From a virus: DNA of 42,318 nucleotides. The stretch covers positions 1-42,318 of the IMG/VR virus record IMGVR_UViG_3300044644_001692. One strand, written 5' to 3'. Below, in pieces: positions 36,038 through 42,318 of the stretch; positions within the stretch are counted from its first letter, which is position 1; each line of letters starts with the position of its first letter. The notes under the pieces are model-generated. The model was not told the DNA's origin and made no database searches. It was given only the letters and a program-made list of their open reading frames with translations. Made by a program: the position numbers and the translations under genes.

Positions 36038-38173
36038 TTAAGCTGCATTCCTTGTCTCAGTCGGCGGAAGACTGGGGCCGGCCGCCTCGACGCTCACGTT
36101 GCGGATCTCAGGCCGGTTGGCCGTGGTTTCAAATTGTAGCTCGCAGTAGTGCGCTTTGGCGCGGATCGGCTGCTTGAGCGTGTAGTCTTCGCTCAAGCCC
36201 GAGGTGTTCGTCTGGCCCGGCACTAAGACAATCTCGTTATCGGGGTTGATTGTGATGGCTTTGACCGTGACGCTGGCGGTATCCGGCAGCACCACGTCGG
36301 CGAGGCTGCGGACGAAGCGTTTGGTGCTCATGCTGCCGAGGCCGTAGCGGCGGGTGCGGATCTTGCCGGCAACGACACCGACTCCGCTGCCGCTCGGCTC
36401 GTCGTCCGTCCCATCGGCCTTCTCATCGAGCAGGTAGAGCTTGCCGGTGCGGCGGACGTTGAAGGTGCGGCGGACGTTCTGGTAGGTGCCCACCACCAGC
36501 GCATCCACTCCGATGCCGTATCGGTCGCGGCTTTCCCACTGGTCATTAAGGGCGCTCCAGATGACCACCAGATCATTGGTGTCGTCTGTCGCGTCCAAGG
36601 TGGGGACCGCGAGGATGTAGCGGTTGCTGTGCCAGATGCCAAAGGCCCGCTGGACCTTGCTCTGGTCGATCCGCTCAAAGAGGTCGGCCACCGGATCACT
36701 CAGCGGCTTGGTGTCGCCGCGCAGTTTGAGGTCGAGCTGGGTGTCGAGGCGGTAGACACCGGCGTCTGAAAGGAAGAAGACGTAGCGCCCCGCCGTGACA
36801 ATACTGTTGCGCGCCGAGCATCCGATCTCATCGGTGACGAGTTCCAGCTTGGCCACCGCCGTATCAATGGCGAAGTCGCTGCCGTCTGTGCTCGGGAATT
36901 GCGCCAGCGTGGCCAGCCAGATGCTCTTGCGGGTGAAGACGAGCGCAGACCCTTCCACCCAAGGATGCACGGCAACGATATAATCTCCGCCACCGGCGCC
37001 GGTGCGGAAGGATTGCCAATACGGATCGTAGAGGTCCGCATCCAAGTAGTCCGACAGCGCCACTTGGTCGCGGCCATCCGGGATGATCAGGCGGTTCTGG
37101 ATGTAGCTGGCCCATCCGACCGAGCGCATACGCTTGTAGGTCGGCCCTTCGGCGGGCACGCCGGCCGCAGCGCGGACGAAGCTGCCGGTGCCGGTCCAGT
37201 AAAGCGGCGGCTTCACGCGGCGGACACGAATGTCGGCCACGGCATGCGCCGCAGTGCCGGTCGGGACGGTGATCTCGAAAGAGTTAGTGTTGAGGTTGGT
37301 CCCGAGCACGCGGAACTCATGGCCGTCGAAGGCTGGTGTCGTGCTGCCCTCGACGCGCACCGTTGCGCCCTCGGGGTAGCCGTGGGCGTTCACGTTCACC
37401 GTGGCCGTTGTCCCGCTCACCGCGATGCCGGTGCTGTTGGTCAGCTTTTGGACATAGTTGCCGGTCAGCGCCGCCTCGCGGAGCACATAAAGCCGGTCGT
37501 AAGCCTGCACTACTGAGACCGTGTCGGTTGGGTCAATGGTCTCGTCCGGTGTGCTGGGATAGCCCACCGTGACCACCGTGTCGGTCGGCGAGGCGTTGCG
37601 CCACAGGTAGGCGTTGTCGGGTCCGGCCATGACGATGTATTCGTTGGCGTTCTCGTAGTTGCGGCTGGCAAAGACGCCCGCGGCAAAGATGCCGCCGCTG
37701 TAGGTCGTCTTGACCAGCGGTCCCTTGTTGGCGATCAGCGTGCCGGTGGCGTTGGCAGTCGGCGTGCCGGTCATGGTGTAGTCGAAGGTGCTGCCGCTGG
37801 CGTTGCTGATGACGAAGTCGCCGTTGTATTTGCTGGCGTCCACTCCGGTTGCCCCGCGGATGTTGACCGTAGGCGTGCCGGTGTAGCCATGCGCGGCGGC
37901 CGTGGTTACGGTCGCGGTGGCGCCGCTGAAGGTGATCGTGCTGATGGCCTTGTCCGCCGCCAAGTCGAAGGACAGCGTCATCGGCTCGTCCGCCGTTGAG
38001 ATGGCATCGGCCAGCCGCTTGGCGCCCTTGCGGGTCGTCGCCACTCCACGGTCTAGCCGCATGTTCACGCTGTCCTGCAACATGCCGGCGGGCAGCGTCA
38101 CGGGATTCAAGCGGCTGGCGAAGCCGATGAAGCCGGCGTCGCCGTCGCGTAGGACTGGACTTTCGAGGGGCAT
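36038..38173 (-). CDS. Tail tubular protein B-like (nozzle)
   Basis: 711 residues, near T7 gp12 (794), all beta-rich as expected for a nozzle: repeats such as ATVTTAAAHGYTGTPTVNIR and ATVNVNAHGYPEGATVRVEG, long C-terminal propeller-like region with NRYILAVPTLDATDDTNDLV and YGIGVDALVVGTYQNV. It opens GFIGFASRLNPVTLPAGMLQ, a start common to podovirus tube-B proteins. With the gp11-like adaptor it would close the portal and pass DNA. Stop/start TAATG overlap with the endolysin-like gene upstream. Confidence 0.75.
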   Translation of the reverse strand: MPLESPVLRDGDAGFIGFASRLNPVTLPAGMLQDSVNMRLDRGVATTRKGAKRLADAISTADEPMTLSFDLAADKAISTITFSGATATVTTAAAHGYTGTPTVNIRGATGVDASKYNGDFVISNASGSTFDYTMTGTPTANATGTLIANKGPLVKTTYSGGIFAAGVFASRNYENANEYIVMAGPDNAYLWRNASPTDTVVTVGYPSTPDETIDPTDTVSVVQAYDRLYVLREAALTGNYVQKLTNSTGIAVSGTTATVNVNAHGYPEGATVRVEGSTTPAFDGHEFRVLGTNLNTNSFEITVPTGTAAHAVADIRVRRVKPPLYWTGTGSFVRAAAGVPAEGPTYKRMRSVGWASYIQNRLIIPDGRDQVALSDYLDADLYDPYWQSFRTGAGGGDYIVAVHPWVEGSALVFTRKSIWLATLAQFPSTDGSDFAIDTAVAKLELVTDEIGCSARNSIVTAGRYVFFLSDAGVYRLDTQLDLKLRGDTKPLSDPVADLFERIDQSKVQRAFGIWHSNRYILAVPTLDATDDTNDLVVIWSALNDQWESRDRYGIGVDALVVGTYQNVRRTFNVRRTGKLYLLDEKADGTDDEPSGSGVGVVAGKIRTRRYGLGSMSTKRFVRSLADVVLPDTASVTVKAITINPDNEIVLVPGQTNTSGLSEDYTLKQPIRAKAHYCELQFETTANRPEIRNVSVEAAGPSLPPTETRNAA

Positions 38174-38727
38174 TACTTGCTGGTTAGGACGTAGCTAAGG
38201 GTTTTCGCGTTGTTGCGCTTCATCTCCGACTCAACGAGCGTGATAAAGGCCGGCCATTGGGCGGGCGGCAGGACAGAACATCCTTCGCTGCCTGGCCCTC
38301 TGGTGGCGGGGCCGCCTCGATGCACGTTGATGCCAAACCAGCCGGTCTCTTCCTTGTCGTCGCGGACAACGGTGACCGGAGCTGCCTGGACCAGAGCGCG
38401 GTAAGGGTTCCCGCGCCGAATGCCATGAAGTCCGAGTTTGTATTTCCAGACTCCTGGCTTGAGGGCGGCATATGGCTTGTTGAGTTTGGGGTTCTTTCCG
38501 TAGCGGTCGGGATCGACCGAGGCATTGAAGGTGGCATGCACATCGCCGCCGCTGCTGATGAGGATGAGGGCATCGTCGTAGATGCCGCGCGAGTTGCCGG
38601 GCTTCTTGTCGAGCTTGCTGTAGTAGCCACGCACACCGACCAGCACGACAGGATCGCTGACCTTGTGCTGCCGCAGCAGCTCCGAGGTCGCTTCCTTCTT
38701 TTGCTTGGGGCGTGCGGCAGGGATCAC
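38173..38727 (-). CDS. Endolysin candidate, YkuD/L,D-transpeptidase-like fold
   Basis: 184 residues from GTG at 38725-38727. Conserved-looking pair GWFGINVHRGGPATRG then GSEGCSVLPPAQWPAF: His, Arg-Gly and Ser-x-Gly-Cys are arranged as in the YkuD catalytic site (HxG...S/T-x-GC). Upstream strands VLVGVRGYYSKLDKKPGNSR and LILISSGG fit the beta barrel. No signal peptide is seen, so release by holin is likely. It lies at the end of the lysis cassette. Cell-wall hydrolase role inferred; no lysozyme or amidase is seen elsewhere. Confidence 0.6.
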   Translation of the reverse strand: MIPAARPKQKKEATSELLRQHKVSDPVVLVGVRGYYSKLDKKPGNSRGIYDDALILISSGGDVHATFNASVDPDRYGKNPKLNKPYAALKPGVWKYKLGLHGIRRGNPYRALVQAAPVTVVRDDKEETGWFGINVHRGGPATRGPGSEGCSVLPPAQWPAFITLVESEMKRNNAKTLSYVLTSK

Positions 38728-38748
38728 TTGCTTGGGTTATCGACGATG

Positions 38749-39099
38749 CTAATTCCGGCTGGCCAATTCAGCGGCAGCAGCCTCCACGGTCACGGGGCCG
38801 ACGTAGCCGTCCAACTTGAGGTGCTGGCCACGGCCGTGCGTGTTGAGCAGGGCTTGGATTTGCGTGCCGTAATCTTTGATGACGTTGGCTGGCAGCTTTG
38901 TGACGATCACGTCAAGGATGCCCCAGATGATGCCGGCGAGAATGGCTTCGTTGAGGCCGAGGGCGCGAAGGTCGAGGCCGCTCTTGGTGGCCAGATAGGT
39001 GAGGGCGGCAGCGGCGGCGGCGGTAACAGCCTTTTGCAGCAGCGGGCCGCCACGCGAAAGCAGCAGGCGGACGAGTTGTTTCTCAATAAAGGTTTTCAT
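38749..39099 (-). CDS. Membrane-anchored lysis-cassette protein
   Basis: 116 residues from MKTFIEKQLVRLLLSRGG (39097-39099). A hydrophobic span KAVTAAAAAALTYLATKSG, a second LNEAILAGIIWGILDVIVTK, then a soluble tail ending LKLDGYVGPVTVEAAAAEL, which resembles a peptidoglycan-binding-domain fragment. Built like a holin or i-spanin. Overlaps the lipoprotein gene start by ATGA. Confidence 0.55.
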   Translation of the reverse strand: MKTFIEKQLVRLLLSRGGPLLQKAVTAAAAAALTYLATKSGLDLRALGLNEAILAGIIWGILDVIVTKLPANVIKDYGTQIQALLNTHGRGQHLKLDGYVGPVTVEAAAAELASRN

Positions 39100-39293
39100 T
39101 CCGGTTTTCTCCACTCCTTGTAGCTGTTGATCAGGTTCCCCACGTTCGGGACGTAGGTGATCATAATTTTGACGCTGCCCCAGTCGCCCGGCTCCGCGCT
39201 GGCCGTCTTGACCGGCGGCAGCGGAAGGCTCACGCAGCCACCAAGGATGAGTGCGATGGCCAAGCCGAAGGCGAACTGAGGACGGCACCGCAT
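39096..39293 (-). CDS. Small lipoprotein, o-spanin-like
   Basis: 65 residues. Signal MRCRPQFAFGLAIALILGGC with lipobox LILGG-C near residue 20, then a short Pro-rich mature part (SLPLPPVKTASAEP). Size and place (between holin-like genes and endolysin) are those of Rz1-type outer-membrane spanins. The companion i-spanin is not certain. TAATG overlap upstream, ATGA overlap downstream. Confidence 0.6.
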   Translation of the reverse strand: MRCRPQFAFGLAIALILGGCVSLPLPPVKTASAEPGDWGSVKIMITYVPNVGNLINSYKEWRKPE

Positions 39294-39466
39294 TAGAGTC
39301 GGGCGTTGTTGTCCTTGGCCTGCACTAAGCCCCAGCCCGCGAGGATGCTGGTGATGATGAGCGCCAGATCAGGGATCTGCTCGGTTTGCAGGTATTCCTT
39401 CCCGCCGGTCGCAATAGCGATGAGCATGGTGAGGATGCCGATGGTCGTAGTTTTCCAGTTGCGCAT
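39293..39466 (-). CDS. Holin-like small membrane protein
   Basis: 57 residues from MRNWKTTTIGILTMLIAIAT (39464-39466): two spans, IGILTMLIAIATGG and LALIITSILAGWGLVQ, charged end KDNNARL. The GLVQAKDN end is familiar from phage holins and holin-like proteins. In the lysis cassette, so holin is the best name. The longer upstream frame overlaps the previous gene and is rejected. Confidence 0.65.
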   Translation of the reverse strand: MRNWKTTTIGILTMLIAIATGGKEYLQTEQIPDLALIITSILAGWGLVQAKDNNARL

Positions 39467-39468
39467 GG

Positions 39469-39672
39469 TTATTTCTCTTTCTGTTTTCTGCGGAGGTCGT
39501 GAAGGACCGAAATTAAGGTGACCACACCGACCGCCAGGCCGACACATAGGCCGGCGACTCGGAGGTAGACTTCAAGCTGCGAGACCAGCGAGACGGCGGC
39601 GCTGCCGATACTGGCGAACGTGCCCAGGGCACCGCGCTCGACCGTGCTCATTTGGCTATGCAGCAGGCTCAT
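39469..39672 (-). CDS. Small membrane protein, antiholin/second holin candidate
   Basis: 67 residues, MSLLHSQMSTVERGALGTFA, a weaker hydrophobic stretch SIGSAAVSLVSQLEVYL and a strong one RVAGLCVGLAVGVVTLISVL, then a basic tail HDLRRKQKEK. One or two spans, basic C-terminus inside: holin-type topology. Two bases before the next gene. Confidence 0.6.
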   Translation of the reverse strand: MSLLHSQMSTVERGALGTFASIGSAAVSLVSQLEVYLRVAGLCVGLAVGVVTLISVLHDLRRKQKEK

Positions 39673-39674
39673 GG

Positions 39675-39932
39675 CTACTTCCGGTAGGCGATGACGGTCC
39701 CGCTGTGCAGCTTGATCGCGCTGAAGAAGCCGTCGATTGTCGTGCCGGCCTTGATCGTGTGCGCGGAGGCTGACGAGGCATTGGCGGCTCCAGTCAGATT
39801 GCCGGTAAGCACCTCAAATTTGGCGTCAGTCATCACGTCGATGCTGACGAAGTCAGCGTTGACTTGTGTAGTATCGGCGATGCTGACGGCGCCGGACGTG
39901 CGGTTCGTAATGCGTGAATTAGGGAAGCCCAT
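39675..39932 (-). CDS. Small virion-module protein (complete copy)
   Basis: 85 residues from ATG at 39930-39932. MGFPNSRITNRTSGAVSIAD, then beta-rich polar stretches (NADFVSIDVMTDAKFEVLT, TTIDGFFSAIKLHSGTVIAY). The truncated copy at 1..95 matches the first third. Longer frames reach into the adaptor gene and are not used. A head/tail or fibre-joining protein is plausible by position; no family recognised. Confidence 0.65.
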   Translation of the reverse strand: MGFPNSRITNRTSGAVSIADTTQVNADFVSIDVMTDAKFEVLTGNLTGAANASSASAHTIKAGTTIDGFFSAIKLHSGTVIAYRK

Positions 39933-39948
39933 ATGTTTTAGTAGTTGA

Positions 39949-40566
39949 TTAGTATTGGTTGACGCGGGCCGTCCACATGCTGGGCTGCCCTTGTTGGAAA
40001 TAGTATTTGTCCCGCTGGGCGATGAGTTCGGCCTCTGCGAGCTGTTCCATGGCCAGAGCTTTATCAAGCTGTCCGTCTTCGGTTTGCAGATCGCCAGCGA
40101 GCATCAAGCCGACAGCTTTTGCGATGACGCTTGGCACAGTCGCCGAGAGGTTGCTGACGCTGTATTCGGTCGGGCGGATGCGGTAGCGGACCCACACACT
40201 GGTCGGCAAGTCGCTGTCTTCGGGGAATCTGATGTTGTCTCCGAGCAGCGTGTAGCCGATCTCTCTCGGGTAGACGTTAGTTGCCGGATTGTCCCTCATG
40301 ACAGAAAAGACCTCGCCCATGGCGGTCTGGCCGCTCTGCTCGTAGGGGATGAAGTAGCCGGTCGTGTCGTTGCCTTCGACGGTGCGGCTTTCAACGCGCA
40401 TAAGCTCCGGCCAATCGGCCCACTCCCAGCAGTCGGCGATGCGTTCGTTAGCGGCGGCAACGAGCATGGTGCGGGCGCCGGATGGAATATTTGCCACATC
40501 GCTGGCGTCGTTGCCGACACGTTGCCAGGCGCGGAGGAGGATGGACTGGAGAGTTACGGTTCTCAT
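39949..40566 (-). CDS. Head-tail adaptor / tail tubular protein A-like (allele B)
   Basis: 205 residues, same length and ends as 112..729 (MRTVTLQSILLRAWQRVGND start; QRDKYYFQQGQPSMWTARVN end), with differences concentrated in the middle (for example VWVRYRIRPTEYS against VWVNFRVRPTEYS). Diverged by roughly a fifth at protein level, more than sequencing error could give. The changes preserve reading frame and hydrophobic pattern, so both versions are functional. Its start overlaps the accessory gene's stop by ATGA. Confidence 0.75.
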   Translation of the reverse strand: MRTVTLQSILLRAWQRVGNDASDVANIPSGARTMLVAAANERIADCWEWADWPELMRVESRTVEGNDTTGYFIPYEQSGQTAMGEVFSVMRDNPATNVYPREIGYTLLGDNIRFPEDSDLPTSVWVRYRIRPTEYSVSNLSATVPSVIAKAVGLMLAGDLQTEDGQLDKALAMEQLAEAELIAQRDKYYFQQGQPSMWTARVNQY

Positions 40567-41042
40567 GGTGCTGCCAAAATTGCCAAAGCCTCCCCGCTGG
40601 CCTCCTCAAACGCCCACGGACTCGCAGGCCAATCACTCCGCCGCTCCTCTGGCTGCGTCACGCCCGCCACAATCAGCGCGTCCAGCCACGCCTGAACAGC
40701 CGCCAACTTCGGCGAGGTTTTGCCTGCCGCGTCGAGTTGAAGTTTCAAGTAGAGCATGGTCGTCGTGCGGTTTCCCGAAAATTGCTGCGCGTCTACCCAG
40801 TCGGGTGCGGTGTAGGTCGCCGCAGGCACTTCCGCTACACTCCACCCTCGCGTCACTGTCTGCGCTTCTGCGTCGATCACCTCCGTCTTCTCCAACCGCT
40901 GCGTAGCACTGTCGTATTCGGGCTTCTCCTCCTGCACCACATCCATCTCCAAAAGATGCGAGGCGAGGCCGACCACGGGTTCTTCGTCGATGCGGGGCCA
41001 CGGGAGGATGGCGCTGTTTTGAGTGTTGTAGATGGCTTTCAT
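40563..41042 (-). CDS. Tail-fibre accessory/chaperone-like protein (allele B)
   Basis: 159 residues. MKAIYNTQNSAILPWPRIDE start, beta part (VIDAEAQTVTRGWSVAEVPA), and helical C-terminus with MLYLKLQLDAAGKTSPKLAA that resembles its allele-A counterpart. It sits between the adaptor and the 223-residue protein. The N-terminal half has the build of phage tail-fibre assembly proteins. Role inferred by position. Confidence 0.55.
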   Translation of the reverse strand: MKAIYNTQNSAILPWPRIDEEPVVGLASHLLEMDVVQEEKPEYDSATQRLEKTEVIDAEAQTVTRGWSVAEVPAATYTAPDWVDAQQFSGNRTTTMLYLKLQLDAAGKTSPKLAAVQAWLDALIVAGVTQPEERRSDWPASPWAFEEASGEALAILAAP

Positions 41043-41044
41043 GG

Positions 41045-41716
41045 CTATTTAAGGCACGCGCCGAGAAGAACGATCCAGTCGCTGCCGCTGCTGCGGGTGG
41101 CCGTGACGGTTTGCGAGGCTGACGCGGTGATGAGTTCGCTCGCTGTTCCGGCGTTTGCGCTTTCGGCTGTTGCATCGAAATCGTCATTTGCAATTCCGCT
41201 AAAGGACAAGGTCGGTCCGGCTGTGAAAGTGATCGCAACGGCCAAAAGGGCGCCTTTTTCCACGCTAACGGTGACGTTGGTAGATGTTGCGGTGGCACTG
41301 GAAGAGGCTGAATTAGCGACGACCAAGGCGTTGTTGGCCAAAATACGGTAGACGCCAATGATGGCTCGGACGGCTCCGTTGGAGAGCGTGACGGCTACGG
41401 TGCCGCTGGCTCCCGTGGGCACATCTGCCGCGATAAGGGCAACAAGGGTATGCCCGCCGCCGACGTTAGCTGTGTGCTGCGCCAAAACGGTCGCGGTGAT
41501 GCCGCCGATGGTTGCGGAGCTGACGCTGTGACCGGCGTTTGCTGAACGTGACGCGAATCCTACCACCACGCGGCGGTTGGAATCTGCCGCGCCGAAATCC
41601 ACGCCGGTGATGGTGTAAGTGGTGGCGTCGGCGGTGGATGTCTTGGACTCGATAAAGGACAGCGCCGTGATGTTGTCGCCGCCGAATGCGTAGGGATTGA
41701 TGACGAAGGCACTCAT
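41045..41716 (-). CDS. Beta-rich cassette protein present only in allele B
   Basis: 223 residues, MSAFVINPYAFGGDNITALS. Beta-sandwich-like throughout, with Thr/Ser/Ala-rich strands (TTYTITGVDFGAADSNRRVV, TNVTVSVEKGALLAVAITF) and end SDWIVLLGACLK. No allele-A equivalent. The start AFVINPYAFGG is a motif I associate with short phage fibre-tip proteins. Probably a receptor-binding or tip protein working with the short fibre. ATGA overlap with the fibre stop. Confidence 0.6.
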   Translation of the reverse strand: MSAFVINPYAFGGDNITALSFIESKTSTADATTYTITGVDFGAADSNRRVVVGFASRSANAGHSVSSATIGGITATVLAQHTANVGGGHTLVALIAADVPTGASGTVAVTLSNGAVRAIIGVYRILANNALVVANSASSSATATSTNVTVSVEKGALLAVAITFTAGPTLSFSGIANDDFDATAESANAGTASELITASASQTVTATRSSGSDWIVLLGACLK

Positions 41717-42318
41717 GCTCTTGTCCCTCGCAAAATAACTTTGAGTCCCTTGCCCGCAACGGTGCTGCCGATCTGGTCGATGTCGATGGTGATTGAGGCG
41801 TCATCGGCCAGCGCGGTGTCGGAGATAACGGCAGCGGTCGCGGCAGTGGTCGAGGTCAGTTCGCTCGCGTCAATGGATAGCTTGGTCGAAAGGATTGTGC
41901 TGCCGCCTTCGTTGATGTCTACGACGAGGGTGCTGCCTGTCGGCGCGGTGTTGACCGAGGCGCGGACGCTGGAAAGCGTCATGGCGTAGGGCATTCTGAA
42001 TGTGACCTTGGCCGTGCCTGTGGTGAGGTTGCTGGTTTCGTCGGAGCAGGCGATGACGAGTTCGGCGGATGCGCCGACAAGAGAGGTCAGCGCGATGGTG
42101 CCAGAGGCGTTGGGCAAATCATACGTCCGATTCGCCGTCAAATTGCCGTCAGCATCAAAGGTCGCTGTTGGGTCGCCCGCCGTGGTTGCGTCTTCAAGCA
42201 CCAGCTTGTGGGCTTTTATGTTGGCCAGTCCGCCGCCGGATTGCTCGATGCGAAAGTCTGCGCTTTCTCCTTGAATAAATGCTTTGTCTGCGCGGACGCC
42301 AAGAAGCGCAAACCCCAC
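41713..42318 (-). CDS. Tail fibre, 3' part only (allele B, different tip)
   Basis: The last 201 codons of a fibre gene whose 5' part lies beyond the window end. Codons from GFALLGVRADKAFIQGESAD to YDLPNASGTIALTSL match the allele-A shaft nearly exactly. After that the tip is new: about 130 beta-rich residues (ITIDIDQIGSTVAGKGLKVI, ending LRGTRA) and no glycine-rich domain. In the circular genome the 5' part is presumably that at 2210..2779. Confidence 0.75.
   Translation of the reverse strand: MGFALLGVRADKAFIQGESADFRIEQSGGGLANIKAHKLVLEDATTAGDPTATFDADGNLTANRTYDLPNASGTIALTSLVGASAELVIACSDETSNLTTGTAKVTFRMPYAMTLSSVRASVNTAPTGSTLVVDINEGGSTILSTKLSIDASELTSTTAATAAVISDTALADDASITIDIDQIGSTVAGKGLKVILRGTRA

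Larger units (their letters stand above)
39838..42318. repeat. Terminal near-duplicate, allele B of the tail-fibre locus
   Basis: Counterpart of 1..2209. Contents: start of the 85-residue gene, adaptor (second version), a different 159-residue accessory gene, an extra 223-residue gene absent from allele A, and a fibre whose shaft matches allele A but whose tip does not. Only flanks are conserved, so this is a swapped receptor-binding cassette rather than a copy of the same genes. Confidence 0.85.

Noticed and set aside
1-42318. CRISPR array or transposon/insertion sequence
   Set aside because: No regularly spaced repeats with unique spacers, no transposase-like protein and no terminal inverted repeats with target duplications were seen.
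39838-42318. True tandem duplication of the tail module in one genome
   Set aside because: The ends are cut in mid-gene on both sides, and joining base 1 to base 42318 would fuse two truncated genes. A circular genome with variant ends is simpler.

Overview
The window is a nearly complete temperate tailed phage of podovirus type, about 40 kb, probably circular and opened inside the tail-fibre module. The evidence for a podovirus is a P22-sized portal, an SU10-like capsid protein, a T7 gp11-like adaptor, a gp12-like tube protein, a giant internal 'polyvalent' protein and no tape-measure gene. The host cannot be named. The G+C-rich composition, Shine-Dalgarno starts, spanin-like lipoproteins and holin/endolysin set suggest a Gram-negative bacterium. 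The integrase sequence reminds me of verrucomicrobial integrases, which is only a weak impression. The phage appears to integrate at a tRNA-Phe gene.

Layout. Nearly all genes lie on the minus strand, so transcription runs right to left. From 22.8 kb down to 11.35 kb is the early/replication operon: small HTH protein, small membrane proteins, C5-methyltransferase (with a second long coding-like frame inside it), lipoprotein, HTH regulator, PD-(D/E)XK nucleases, a lambda-O-like initiator carrying its own iteron/AT-rich origin, DnaB helicase, resolvase-like nuclease, SSB and a RecB/Cas4-like exonuclease. From 11.35 to 8.4 kb are a 0.5-kb hairpin-rich stretch without a convincing gene and the terminase region. 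A regulated sigma70-type promoter at about 8.16 kb then serves scaffold, capsid, decoration and portal (8.06-3.0 kb). The tail-fibre module follows (2.99-0.1 kb). Because the genome appears circular, the operon continues at the right end: adaptor, lysis cassette (39.7-38.2 kb), tail tube, internal virion proteins, a PP-loop/YkgJ gene pair and the 1922-residue polyvalent protein. It ends at a rho-independent terminator (25.68 kb). The attP/integrase lies next to it, followed by a short plus-strand operon (23.0-24.35 kb) with a ribbon-helix-helix-like regulator and a PEGA lipoprotein, which looks like a lysogeny or moron block.

The two ends of the window are not the same sequence. They are two diverged versions of one locus: bases 1-2209 and 39838-42318 share their outer flanks but carry different fibre tips and chaperone-like proteins. 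The best reading is a circular genome (39,837 or 40,109 bp) assembled from a population with two receptor-binding cassettes.

Most noteworthy: (i) the two alternative fibre cassettes; (ii) 10-bp-phased TGTNGGCA iterons at several places around the control genes and upstream of dnaB; (iii) the lambda-like origin inside the initiator gene; (iv) the dual-frame methyltransferase locus; (v) the hairpin-rich noncoding gap beside the terminase; (vi) the attP made of the 5' half of a tRNA-Phe gene flanked by repeated arm sites. All functions are inferred from sequence reading alone; no database search was run.
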